Assembly (NCBI GenBank): GCA_003567625.1
Contig: PWZB01000043.1
Coordinates: 1-38,359, forward strand
Direction of reading: 5' to 3'
DNA: 38,359 bases
Origin: Bacteroidales bacterium
Lineage (GTDB): Bacteria > Bacteroidota > Bacteroidia > Bacteroidales > UBA7960
Of the stretch, positions 18,161 to 28,142 are shown piece by piece; position 1 is the stretch's first letter; each line of letters starts with the position of its first letter. Under the pieces are notes generated by a model. That model saw only the letters and a list, made by a program, of their open reading frames with translations, searched no databases and was not told the DNA's origin. The position numbers and the translations under genes were made by a program.

Positions 18161-20608
18161 TTATTTATTTTTTTGTTTTTCCAGTTTTTCTTTTTGTTTA
18201 AGGCAATTTTTCAATTCTTCTTCAAGTTTTTTATTTTCCTCTTCACATTTTTTTATAGCCATTTTACTTTCAGTAATGTTATTGGCTATTTTGAAGATTT
18301 TATATGGTTTTTTGTTTTGGTCAAGCATTGGGGCATATGTTTCCGCAACATATAAGGTTTTTCCCTTAATATTAAGTTCTGTTTCCTGTTTTCTGATTTT
18401 ACCTTTTTTCAGGTCTTCCCAGAATTGGTCATATTCTTTTTTTTGTTCTTTGGTAAATTCTATTTTATCAATATGATGTGTGCCAGTAACTTCCTCTTTT
18501 TTCATATCAACAAAATCAAGGAATGAATCGCTTATATTTTGTATATAACCGTTAAGATCATATTCAATAACAAAACTTGATGCGTTGAGGGCTTCCAGTA
18601 TACTTTCCATTTCGCTGGTTTTCCTTGCCATTTCTTCTTGTGTAGCTGCAAGCTCTTCCATATTCTGACGCATCTCTTCTTCCTGGGCCTTCATCTCTTC
18701 GGCTTGTTGCTGTGACTTTTTAAGCAAAAGGGCAGTGCGTATGTTAATTTTAAGTGATGATATGGTTGATGCAATACTTTCAGCAATTTTTTCCAGGAAT
18801 TCTATTTGATATTGTTCAAATTTATTAAGCGAGGCCAGTTCAATTACTCCGTATATTTCTTCATTAAGTTTTAATGGAACCAGGATAAGGGAGTTTGGTT
18901 TTTCTTCGCCAAGCCCTGAGGTAATTTTCACATAAGATTCGGGGATTTCGGTCATATGGGTGGTCTTCCCTTCCATAAAGCATGTTCCCACAAGTCCTTC
19001 CCCTGTTTTTATCTTTTTTTCAAGGAATTTTCTTCTGTCATAAGCATAACAAGCGGTCATTTCAAGGAATTTGTCATTTTCATCATCATCATTAACCACA
19101 AAGATGCCTCCTTGTGTAGCTTCAAGATATGCAACAAGATTTTTAATGATTTTGTAGCTGAGGGTTTCGAGGTCTTCGTTATCATAACGTAGTATTTCTC
19201 CGAATTTAGCATATCCTTCAGTAGCCCATCTACGTTTTTTATCTTCTTCTTTGCGTTTCAGTTCTTCTTTATTGGCTTCAATAAGGCTTTCTCTCATGTT
19301 GAGCAAGGCTTGTCCAAGCAGGTCTTTATCGCTAAGTAAGCCGAAATCCGTATCCAGTTTCCCCTGGCCGATATCGCGTGCAAAAGAGACAGTATTTTTC
19401 AGGCCTTCTATCAAAGTGTTGGTGGCTATAGCCATTTGAGCCAATTCATCTTTTTCTTTGCGGGTCTGGATAAGTTTAACATTTTCCAGGTTGCCTTTGG
19501 AAAGTATATTCAAAACATTGGTTGTTTTTACTACGGGAGAGGTAATATATTTTGCAATTTGCCATATAACAATGTACAAAATTACCAAAGCCAATAAACT
19601 CAGCAGAATAGCTATCCAAAGCCTTTGGTTTGCTTCGGCTTTTATTTCCGAAACCGGTACTTCCAAAGCAAAAGACCATGGCGTAGGAGTGTTGCCAATA
19701 TGTATTGGAGTGTAAATTCTCAGAGCTTCTTCGCCAAGGTTATAACTGTGTTCGGTAATGATTAGCGGCCTTCCTTCTTGAATAGCCCCTATAACTTCTG
19801 TTTCCTGTTTTATAAATTCATAGGAAGGCTCCCCGATGAAGCGAAACCTGGGATGTGATACCAGTGTTCCGTTAGTTGAAATAAGCTTGCCATAACCACT
19901 TTCAAATAATTCGATGTCGGTAATAATGTCGAAAAACGATTCCAACTCAATATCAATAGCCAATACGCCGTGAAAAATACCGTCTATGACTACCGGTACG
20001 GATGTGGTTGTCATTAGGATCTCATCTTCCGGTTTGCCTGTAAAAGAATAATAATAGGGGTCTAATATAGCTTCTTGCAAAGTTTCTTTGGGGATGGTAA
20101 TATATGGACCATATTCTATTTCATCTTCTTCTTCGGGGTCTGTAGTCATATCCACATAACGTATGATATTGTCGTTTGAATAATAATAGTTCAGGTCAAA
20201 TACGCCGCTCAAAGTACCCCAGTCGCTTGCAATGTAAGCTGAGTCAAGCCCGTCAAACGCATCAGGCTCCCACCTCGTCCAGACAGCCAGAAATTCAGGG
20301 TTATTTTCTATGGTAATTTTTAGCATCTTATCAAGGTCAATCCTTTGCGGATCACCTGCTTCAATCAGCGCCTTTGAATTATGTGCCAATGACCTTGCCA
20401 TATCCATACTATAATCAAGGCGCATGGAAAAAGTATTGGCATATTGTTGTCCTATGCCTTCTGTAAGCTCTTTTGCATAAGTTATCTCAACCGACCTGCT
20501 TCGGCTGGCTAAGTAACCGATAACTACGAAAAAAATCACCGAAGTTGTCAGTAAAATAAGAAAAATCATCTTATGTTTCAACTTCATCTTCAGAAAAAAG
20601 TTTTTCAT
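18161..20608 (-). CDS. dCache-HAMP-GAF-PAS membrane sensor protein without a recognisable kinase/cyclase output
   Basis: 815 aa; N-terminal TM, Cache-like extracellular region, TM, HAMP, GAF, 'EEEMRQNMEELAATQEEM' linker, PAS, terminal coiled coil. Confidence 0.85.
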   Translation of the reverse strand: MKNFFLKMKLKHKMIFLILLTTSVIFFVVIGYLASRSRSVEITYAKELTEGIGQQYANTFSMRLDYSMDMARSLAHNSKALIEAGDPQRIDLDKMLKITIENNPEFLAVWTRWEPDAFDGLDSAYIASDWGTLSGVFDLNYYYSNDNIIRYVDMTTDPEEEDEIEYGPYITIPKETLQEAILDPYYYSFTGKPEDEILMTTTSVPVVIDGIFHGVLAIDIELESFFDIITDIELFESGYGKLISTNGTLVSHPRFRFIGEPSYEFIKQETEVIGAIQEGRPLIITEHSYNLGEEALRIYTPIHIGNTPTPWSFALEVPVSEIKAEANQRLWIAILLSLLALVILYIVIWQIAKYITSPVVKTTNVLNILSKGNLENVKLIQTRKEKDELAQMAIATNTLIEGLKNTVSFARDIGQGKLDTDFGLLSDKDLLGQALLNMRESLIEANKEELKRKEEDKKRRWATEGYAKFGEILRYDNEDLETLSYKIIKNLVAYLEATQGGIFVVNDDDENDKFLEMTACYAYDRRKFLEKKIKTGEGLVGTCFMEGKTTHMTEIPESYVKITSGLGEEKPNSLILVPLKLNEEIYGVIELASLNKFEQYQIEFLEKIAESIASTISSLKINIRTALLLKKSQQQAEEMKAQEEEMRQNMEELAATQEEMARKTSEMESILEALNASSFVIEYDLNGYIQNISDSFLDFVDMKKEEVTGTHHIDKIEFTKEQKKEYDQFWEDLKKGKIRKQETELNIKGKTLYVAETYAPMLDQNKKPYKIFKIANNITESKMAIKKCEEENKKLEEELKNCLKQKEKLEKQKNK

Positions 20609-20740
20609 CGAAAATAATATTAGTTTAATAATTTAAAACGTTTTTTTCTTAAAAATACCGATCAGCGTTTTTTATATATGGTGTAAATTTAAAAAAAAAC
20701 TGTAAATCAGAACATCGTAATTACCTGTAATAATTAATTT

Positions 20741-21284
20741 TTATCTTGAATCACTAATTAAATTGAATTTTTTATTCAGTTTTTTTGTCAAAAAAGCTGA
20801 AACATTATCACAGAAATGTTTCTGTTTGAAAGCGTATATCCATTTTATTCCTGCAATGGCATTTGTTAAGAAAACTTCATCAGCTTTAATGCCTTCCATT
20901 TTAAGCTTAAAATGATCATTTTCCAATGGTGAGCTTTCAATTAAATAATTACCATGATTTGAAATGGGTTGATATAAACCACCATCTTCTCTGAACATTA
21001 TAAAACGAACCCTGGCTGAAGGCAAGTGAGAGTTTTTATTAAGCAGATTTAATATTTGTTTGAGAAGACCAGGATATTGTCATCTTGCGGTGCAGCTCAA
21101 TTTTCAGGGTCAAAGCCCCGTTGACCGAACGATGATAATGATTTCCCAGGTTGAGAAGTTTTTCGCCTGCAATTCTTATGCTTTCAAAGACCCCATCCCC
21201 TTATAAAAAAGACCTTTTGGAGGTTTTTAATATTTTTTCATCTGCCGGGGAAAAGCTGCCGTTATAATTGATGTATAATGACAT
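20741..21284 (-). pseudogene. Decayed aminotransferase class IV (PabC-like aminodeoxychorismate lyase)
   Basis: Minus-strand translation in shifting frames gives MSLYINYNGSFSPADEKILKTSKRSFYKG / DGVFESIRIAGEKLLNLGNHYHRSVNGALTLKIELHRKM / QYPGLLKQILNLLNKNSHLPSARVRFIMFRE...ADEVFLTNAIAGIKW; two frame changes and an apparent internal deletion. Confidence 0.8.
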
Positions 21285-21296
21285 TTATATATTTTT

Positions 21297-21905
21297 CTAA
21301 AAAACATGTTCCAAAAATTCAACCAAAAAACCGGGTCTTAATAAAACTGTAAGTATAATACCATATACGGCACCCCAGAAATGTGCATCGTGCCCCACAT
21401 TGTCTGATGCCTGTTTTGCCATATAAGCCGAGTATATAAGATATAGTATGCCAAAAATAAAAGAGGGTATAGGAATTGGCAATAGCAACAACATAATGCT
21501 ACCTTCAGGATGCATTATAATGCTTGAAAAGAGAATTGCCGAAACGGCTCCCGAAGCACCCACAGCATTATAATAACTGTTGTTCCTGTTTTTTATATAT
21601 GATGCTATTACCGAAAATATCAATCCTCCAATATACAACAACAGATAATAGGGAATAGCTTTTGTTTCAAAATATAATTCAAAAGTGTTTTCAACAATTC
21701 TTCCAAAGCTGTATAAAACAAACATATTTATGATAAGATGAACCCAGTCGGCATGAAGCAAACCATAAGAAAAAAACCGGTACCATGATTTTTCGTTCCT
21801 TATCAGATAAGCATTGAATTTCATCCGGTAAAATACATTCTGGCTTCGGAATGCTGTTATTGATACAATTGCTGTTAATAATATGATAAATAATGTAATG
21901 CTCAT
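21297..21905 (-). CDS. Rhomboid-family intramembrane serine protease
   Basis: HADWVHLIINM, GASGAVSAI (catalytic Ser), GHDAHFWGAVYG (catalytic His). Confidence 0.92.
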   Translation of the reverse strand: MSITLFIILLTAIVSITAFRSQNVFYRMKFNAYLIRNEKSWYRFFSYGLLHADWVHLIINMFVLYSFGRIVENTFELYFETKAIPYYLLLYIGGLIFSVIASYIKNRNNSYYNAVGASGAVSAILFSSIIMHPEGSIMLLLLPIPIPSFIFGILYLIYSAYMAKQASDNVGHDAHFWGAVYGIILTVLLRPGFLVEFLEHVF

Positions 21906-22107
21906 AGATTTTTTTCCTTTTCAGAAAGCTGATCGTCATAATAATTTAAAGCGAAATTAAAAATTTTTATTTCAAAGTTTAAGTTATTATAATTGTATTT
22001 TTGTTTAAATTGATGAGGTTGTAATATAGGTATTGTGAGTGTGCGAAGGGATGCGGGTAAGGTCTATGGTGCATGTGCCGTGGCAGGGAGTGATTAGTAA
22101 TAATAAA

Positions 22108-22136
22108 TGGAAAGTGAGAAAGTGGAAAGTGAGAAT
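22108..22136. repeat. Short tandem repeat (tggaaagtgagaaag x2)
   Basis: tggaaagtgagaaag tggaaagtgagaat read directly. Confidence 0.7.
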
Positions 22137-22215
22137 ATTAGTAAGCAACATTATTGAAAGGTTGTAAGACAGGTGGAAAGGTAAATTATGACCGGCAACA
22201 AGTAACAACTAAGCT

Positions 22216-22881
22216 ATGAAACAAAAATTACAAAAAGCAGTTTTCTGGGATTGGAACGGGACTTTGCTTGATGATGTTCAAATGTGTATAAACAGTGTGA
22301 ATCATTTGCTGAAAAAAAGAAATCTGCCGTTACTGACATTATCGAGATATCGCGAGGTTTTTACATTTCCGGTAAAACGTTATTATGAGGAGCTGGGTTT
22401 TGACTTTGATGCAGAGCCCTTTGAAAAACCGGCATGGGAATTCATGGACCGATATGTTGAAAACTTTAAAAACACTGAATTGCATTTTAGAACTTTTGAA
22501 ACACTTCAATATTTTAAAAACAATGGTTTTAATCAGTTTATTATTTCAGCCATGGAGCATAAAATGCTTGTTGATGCTGTTGAAGAAAAAGGGATAAGCG
22601 ATTTTTTCAATGATGTATTGGGGATAAATGATATTTATGCAGGGGGTAAAATACATATCGCTGAAAAACTGGTAAACAAACTGGATATAAATCCAAAAAA
22701 CATAGTTTTTGTAGGTGACACACTTCACGATCATGAAGTAGCTACTTTTTTCGGATTCCATTCCGTATTGTTAACTCATGGTCATCAATCGCGGGAGAGG
22801 CTGAAAAGCTCCGGTGCGGTCGTTAAAGATGATTTTTCACAAATGATACCTGTTATTGAAAAATTTTTCCAGGAGGATTAA
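22216..22881 (+). CDS. HAD-superfamily hydrolase (phosphoglycolate phosphatase-like)
   Basis: FWDWNGTLLDD motif I, IISAMEH motif II, FVGDTLHDHEVA motif IV. Confidence 0.9.
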   Translation: MKQKLQKAVFWDWNGTLLDDVQMCINSVNHLLKKRNLPLLTLSRYREVFTFPVKRYYEELGFDFDAEPFEKPAWEFMDRYVENFKNTELHFRTFETLQYFKNNGFNQFIISAMEHKMLVDAVEEKGISDFFNDVLGINDIYAGGKIHIAEKLVNKLDINPKNIVFVGDTLHDHEVATFFGFHSVLLTHGHQSRERLKSSGAVVKDDFSQMIPVIEKFFQED

Positions 22882-22946
22882 TAAAAATCGTTGAAAGATA
22901 CAAGCTTAAATTTCCGTAATAATAAAAACGATTAACAACCGGGTTT

Positions 22947-24017
22947 TTAAAGATCTCTGACACAACGGACTGAGAATCCGGTTTCTTTACTGACGTTGAA
23001 GTGTACAACACTTGGGCTGCTTTTTCCTATTCGTTTGCTTTGAGCAAACGTATCAGAGTATTCAGTAGAAGACCAAAAGCGGCCGCGATGCCCGATATCG
23101 TTATATGTGCCGTCGGCACCACGCCAGCCGCCCCCAAAAGCTGAAAAGCCGAAATAATTCAAACCATAATGAATGTCATGTTGATTCCACCTTGGATGCT
23201 CTTTGGTTTTACAATTTCCTCCAAGGGGTGAGTTGACTTGCCGGCATGATTTCAAAGCATTGCCAACACCTTCAACATCAGGGCTTTCCCAACTATTGTG
23301 TAAATCATATTCATACATTAAATGATCTATCAATTCTGTCCAGTCATCATCAGAAATGACACGCCATCCTTCAGGGCAAATACCCCTTTTATCATCAACC
23401 GCATACCAGTTATATAGTTTTCCATAAGCTTCCACTACTTCATCATCACAGCCCAGGCCCTCTATCTCTTCATGCGGGTAAATTGAATAAGCGCCTTCAT
23501 TATTTTCAACTGTGTTTGACCATTCTTCATCGTTCAAACCTGTGGATATGGTTGTTCCATTATCGTATTTTGTAGTACGCAGGTTTTCTGCCATCCACTC
23601 TTTTCCGCCAATCCAAACAGTGGCGTATTCGTTGCCGTTTATGTCGGTGACGCCATCGCCGGGCATGCCGTCACCAGGAGCATATTCTCTAAAGTTGGCG
23701 GTGAGGGTAATGTCGTAGGCAGGCATGGTTACATACGTTTTTGCCGAACAGGTATCATCAATATAATTTATATTACCAGTCCAGTTTGCGAATTCATACT
23801 TTTCTTCTGCTATAGCAGAAATTTCTGCTTCTTCGTTTTCTTGATACTGACCATCACCATTTACAGTGCCGCCTTCTTCAGGGTTAACGGAAAGTGAAAG
23901 ATAAAATGAAGGTGCGAGACCGTCTTTATCTTCTCCGCACCCTATAGTAAGAATCAAAAGTAAGCAGATTGTTAATAAAGGTAAAATCCAAAAGATATTT
24001 ATCTTTTTATCTTCCAT
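22947..24017 (-). CDS. FISUMP-domain lipoprotein with InlB-B-like repeat
   Basis: Lipobox-like TIGC; 'LSVNPEEGGTVNGDGQYQENEEAEISAIAEEKYEFANWTG'; 'VTDINGNEYATVWIGGKEWMAENLRTTKYDNG...GFSVRCVRDL'; ATG at 24017 preferred over TTG at 24047. Confidence 0.88.
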   Translation of the reverse strand: MEDKKINIFWILPLLTICLLLILTIGCGEDKDGLAPSFYLSLSVNPEEGGTVNGDGQYQENEEAEISAIAEEKYEFANWTGNINYIDDTCSAKTYVTMPAYDITLTANFREYAPGDGMPGDGVTDINGNEYATVWIGGKEWMAENLRTTKYDNGTTISTGLNDEEWSNTVENNEGAYSIYPHEEIEGLGCDDEVVEAYGKLYNWYAVDDKRGICPEGWRVISDDDWTELIDHLMYEYDLHNSWESPDVEGVGNALKSCRQVNSPLGGNCKTKEHPRWNQHDIHYGLNYFGFSAFGGGWRGADGTYNDIGHRGRFWSSTEYSDTFAQSKRIGKSSPSVVHFNVSKETGFSVRCVRDL

Positions 24018-24428
24018 TTTGTTTAATATTTTTATACTATTACTCAATTCTATTGGGTTAGTTTACTATACCACCTGTTCTTTGTTAAAATTAACGGTTT
24101 TTTTCTTATCTCTCAATTTGTTATATTTATAAATCTTAACTCTTTGACAAATTGACAAAACCTCCCTTTTTATCATTTTTTCAAATTTTGTATTTTATAG
24201 TACAATGCATTAAGGTATGAATTGCTTAAAATGAGTTTAAAAGCCAGGCTAATATTGGATAAGGCATTTGTGTTTTATTAATTGTTCTTTACAAAAATAC
24301 TGATAATGTTTATGTTGGTTGAATGTTTGAGATATTTTTTTTAACGATATTATGAAAAACTTGCCGTGTTAATAGTTTGGTGGTTCTTCATTTTTACTGC
24401 CGGCAATTTAAAATAAATATTTTCCCAC

Positions 24429-24436
24429 TATCTTTG
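24429..24436 (+). promoter_or_regulatory. Putative -7 box (TATCTTTG) upstream of tgt
   Basis: TAnnTTTG match 20 bp before the ATG at 24457. Confidence 0.45.
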
Positions 24437-24456
24437 CACAATTTGACTGGCGATAG

Positions 24457-25587
24457 ATGGATTTTGAATTAACAACATATAGTAAGAGCTCTAAAGCCCG
24501 GGCAGGCAAGATAACCACTGCCCATGGTGAATTTGATACGCCGGTATTTATGCCGGTTGGTACTGCAGGCAGTGTAAAGGCAATCAATCAGCAGGATTTG
24601 TCGGAGAAGGTGAAAGCCCGGATTCTTTTGGGCAACACATACCATCTTTATTTGCGGCCCGGGCAGGAGGTTATTCGCAGAGCAGGTGGTTTGCATAGGT
24701 TCATTGGCTGGGATTATCCAATACTAACCGATAGCGGCGGCTACCAGGTTTATTCGCTGGCTCAGAAGCGAAAGCTGACCGGTGATGGCGTTTGGTTTCA
24801 ATCGCATATTGATGGGTCACGTCATTTTTTTTCTCCCGAAAACGTTATCGATTTACAACGTGTGATAGGTGCCGATATTATTATGGCTTTTGATGAGTGT
24901 ACACCATATCCGTGCGATTATGATTATGCAGTAAAATCAATGGAACTTACTCATGACTGGCTGGCAAGGTGTTGCAAACATTTTAATAACAGCAGCACTC
25001 TTTATGGGTATCAACAGGCACTTTTTCCAATAGTTCAAGGCAGCACGTACAAAGATCTGAGAACAAAGTCGGCATATACAGTTGCAGAATATAATTGCGA
25101 AGGTATTGCTGTCGGAGGGCTTTCGGTAGGAGAACCACATGATATTATGTATGAAATGACTGACCTGGTTTGTTCAATATTACCGCAAGACAAACCCAGA
25201 TACCTTATGGGAGTTGGAACGCCCGAAAATATCCTTGAATGCATATCGCTGGGTGTTGATATGTTTGATTGCGTTATGCCTACTCGAAATGCAAGAAACG
25301 GAATGTTATTTACAAAAAATGGCGTAATAAATATTTTGAATGAGAAATGGAAGTTTGACTATTCTCCCGTTGATCCTGATGGAGAATCTTATGTTGACAA
25401 CCTTTATAGCAAGGCATACCTGCGGCATCTTTTTCTTTCAAAAGAAATACTTGGTCCTATAATAACAACTGCCCACAATCTGACTTTTTATATTTCGTTA
25501 ATAAATCAGGCAAGAGAACATATAATCAAAGGGGATTTTGAAAATTGGAAAGCCCTGATGGTTTCAAAACTCTCTAATCGTCTTTAA
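24457..25587 (+). CDS. tgt: Queuine tRNA-ribosyltransferase
   Basis: FMPVGTAGSVKA, ILLGNTYHLYLRPG, TDSGGYQVYSLA, DMFDCVMPTRNARNG. Confidence 0.97.
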   Translation: MDFELTTYSKSSKARAGKITTAHGEFDTPVFMPVGTAGSVKAINQQDLSEKVKARILLGNTYHLYLRPGQEVIRRAGGLHRFIGWDYPILTDSGGYQVYSLAQKRKLTGDGVWFQSHIDGSRHFFSPENVIDLQRVIGADIIMAFDECTPYPCDYDYAVKSMELTHDWLARCCKHFNNSSTLYGYQQALFPIVQGSTYKDLRTKSAYTVAEYNCEGIAVGGLSVGEPHDIMYEMTDLVCSILPQDKPRYLMGVGTPENILECISLGVDMFDCVMPTRNARNGMLFTKNGVINILNEKWKFDYSPVDPDGESYVDNLYSKAYLRHLFLSKEILGPIITTAHNLTFYISLINQAREHIIKGDFENWKALMVSKLSNRL

Positions 25588-25662
25588 TACTATTATCTTG
25601 CAGGCATATTTTTTGTAGTACCAACAACTGATAATAACAAATAAGGATATAACTAACGGGGA

Positions 25663-26748
25663 ATGAACAATATCAAAAGAATTGATCTGTATATAATCCG
25701 CAAGTTCCTTGGGACGTTTTTCTTTGCGATAGCTTTGATTATCCTGATAGTCATTGTTTTTGACCTCTCGGAAAAGATTGATGACTTTATCGAAAATCAG
25801 GCTCCTTTATATGATATAATATTTGTCTATTATCTTAACTTTATTCCATACTTTGTTAATCTTTTCAGTCCGTTGTTTACTTTTATTGCCGTAATTTTTT
25901 TCACTTCGCGGCTTGCCTTTAATTCGGAGATCATTGCTATATTAAGCTCAGGCATAAGTTTCAGGCGTTTACTTGTCCCTTATATAATATCGGCTATATT
26001 TTTAGCCATACTATCAATTTACTTGTCTAATTTTTTAATACCCAGGGCAAATGAGAATCGTCTTGATTTTGAGAACACATATGTAAGAAGTCCTTCCCGG
26101 TTCAGGGAACGGAATATACACATGCAGATAAATCCCGGGGTATTTATTTACATGGAATCTTTTAATGAACGTACAAATATCGGACAACGTTTTACACTTG
26201 AGAAAATTGATAACGGTCAGCTATATTATAAATTATCAGCCAATAATATTGTCTGGGATACCATAAATGAACATTGGCGAATTCAGAACTATTTTATTCG
26301 CGAGATTGATGGTCTTAATGAAGAACTTTCTTTTGGTCGCCGAAAAGATACGGTGCTTGATTTTACGCCTGAAAATTTTATGCAGAGCCTTCGTGAGATG
26401 GAGACTCTTAATTTCATGGAGTTGCAAGCTCAAATAGACATGGAGAGGCTAAAAGGTTCTGAGAATATAAAATTTTTCCTTGTTGAGAAACACCGCCGTA
26501 TAGCATTTCCTTTTGCAACATTTGTGCTGACAATTATAGGGGTTTCATTGTCGAGCAAAAAAGTGAGAGGTGGAATCGGCCTGCATCTTGGTGCAGGTAT
26601 AGCACTTAGTTTTGCTTTTATACTTTTTATGCAGATATCTTCAACATTTGCTACAAATGGAAACCTGGCGCCATCGATTGCAGCATGGATACCCAATATT
26701 ATTTTCGGTATATTGGGAGTATATCTTTTGAAAACAGCACCTAAATAA
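25663..26748 (+). CDS. lptG: LptF/LptG-family LPS export permease
   Basis: YjgP/YjgQ topology; MNNIKRIDLYIIRKFLGTFFFAIALI...; adjacent to tgt. Confidence 0.9.
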   Translation: MNNIKRIDLYIIRKFLGTFFFAIALIILIVIVFDLSEKIDDFIENQAPLYDIIFVYYLNFIPYFVNLFSPLFTFIAVIFFTSRLAFNSEIIAILSSGISFRRLLVPYIISAIFLAILSIYLSNFLIPRANENRLDFENTYVRSPSRFRERNIHMQINPGVFIYMESFNERTNIGQRFTLEKIDNGQLYYKLSANNIVWDTINEHWRIQNYFIREIDGLNEELSFGRRKDTVLDFTPENFMQSLREMETLNFMELQAQIDMERLKGSENIKFFLVEKHRRIAFPFATFVLTIIGVSLSSKKVRGGIGLHLGAGIALSFAFILFMQISSTFATNGNLAPSIAAWIPNIIFGILGVYLLKTAPK

Positions 26749-26852
26749 TTATAAGGTTATTATTTTCAAATTAGGGGGAAAGCCCTCCCCGGATTGAAAG
26801 GCAGAGATCAGTTGACAATCGGAAAGAAAATTTCAAATTATGTTTGGCCGGA

Positions 26853-27839
26853 TTATTCAATGCCTGCAAAATGTTTCATGAATTGCACCCTGTAATAAGC
26901 GGAAGGATTTTCAGATTTTTTATAACTCATTTTTCCTCTGAAATCATCTATTTTTGAAAAATTCTTTTGTTCCATCCAGCTTTGTAATTCACTGACTATC
27001 TTTTCAATTTCATCTAATCCGTTTTTATACAAGACCGAACAGATTTGCCCGGCTTTTGCTCCTGCAAGTAATTGTTTTATAAGCCCGGTTGAATCATGGA
27101 TGCCGGTTGATGCACATAAGTCGCATTGCACACGGTCTGACAGTATAGCAATCCAACGGAGCGAGTTGGTTATCTCATCAGGCGTGCTGTATATATTACC
27201 GGGCTTAAGCATAAAACTTTCGGTATCAATATCAGGGTTAAAAAACCTGTTAAAAAGTACTATACCCTTGACTTCTGTCCATGAAAGCTTTTTTATCATT
27301 TCGCCTAACCCTGAGAAATGATGTGATAATTTCAGAGATATTGGTATGCTTACCTTAGATTTTACTGTTTCGACAATATCAAAATAAATTTGTTCTATTT
27401 TCTTACTATCACTGTTTATATCAGATGGTAATACGAATATGTTAAGCTCCAGGCCATCCGCTCCGGCCTCCTGGATATTTGTGGCAAATGAGGGCCATTC
27501 TGATGCCGAAACGCAATTAACGCTGGCTATAATTGGAATTGATGTAGTTTTTTTTGCCTCCTGAATAAGATTTGTATATTCATTTAGTGTATGTGCGCGG
27601 GCATAGTTTCTGATATAATCTTCTGCTTCGGTAGAAGAACTTTGAACATTATCATGCGAAAAAACCTTTCTAATCTCAAATTTTATCTGTTCTTCAAAAA
27701 GTGATTTCAATACAACAGCACCGGCGCCTTGCTTTTCAATTTCCTGAATATTCGTCAAAGAATTTGTTAACCCTGAACTCCCTATGATCAAGGGATTACG
27801 AAGATTGAGCCCCATATAAGTAGTAGATAGATCTGTCAT
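26853..27839 (-). CDS. Dihydroorotate dehydrogenase-like flavoprotein
   Basis: TIM-barrel 'LSTTYMGLNLRNPLIIGSSGLT...LELNIFVLPSD...GIVLFNRFFNPDID...LRWIAILSDRV...TGIHDSTGLIKQLLAGA'; ATG at 27839 preferred. Confidence 0.88.
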   Translation of the reverse strand: MTDLSTTYMGLNLRNPLIIGSSGLTNSLTNIQEIEKQGAGAVVLKSLFEEQIKFEIRKVFSHDNVQSSSTEAEDYIRNYARAHTLNEYTNLIQEAKKTTSIPIIASVNCVSASEWPSFATNIQEAGADGLELNIFVLPSDINSDSKKIEQIYFDIVETVKSKVSIPISLKLSHHFSGLGEMIKKLSWTEVKGIVLFNRFFNPDIDTESFMLKPGNIYSTPDEITNSLRWIAILSDRVQCDLCASTGIHDSTGLIKQLLAGAKAGQICSVLYKNGLDEIEKIVSELQSWMEQKNFSKIDDFRGKMSYKKSENPSAYYRVQFMKHFAGIE

Positions 27840-28045
27840 TTTTATGAATTTTATTGTTATAGAATATTTTTTCGATAGCAAAATTAAATATACATTTTAA
27901 ATTTCCTAACTGATTTGTTTTAATCTTATTGGAAAAATTAGGTAATATAACGATTTTACATGCATAAGTATAAAAATTTGTGGTTTAATGTGTTTAAATG
28001 ACGAAAATGTAATGTTATCACTAATGCTTTTGCATTATTTTGTGT

Positions 28046-28053
28046 TAACTTTG
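28046..28053 (+). promoter_or_regulatory. Putative -7 box (TAACTTTG) upstream of the OmpP1/FadL pseudogene
   Basis: TAnnTTTG match. Confidence 0.35.
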
Positions 28054-28142
28054 AAAAGCTAATAAGAATTTTTATATATGCAGCAATTTAAACGAATTGT
28101 ACATTCAGCGACATGCTTTCTGCAGAACAAAAATCAAGATCA

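Noticed and set aside
26764-26840. 10-bp direct repeat tttcaaatta flanking ~57 bp between lptG and the DHOD-like gene
   Set aside because: Simple AT-rich word, no terminal inverted repeats; compatible with chance.
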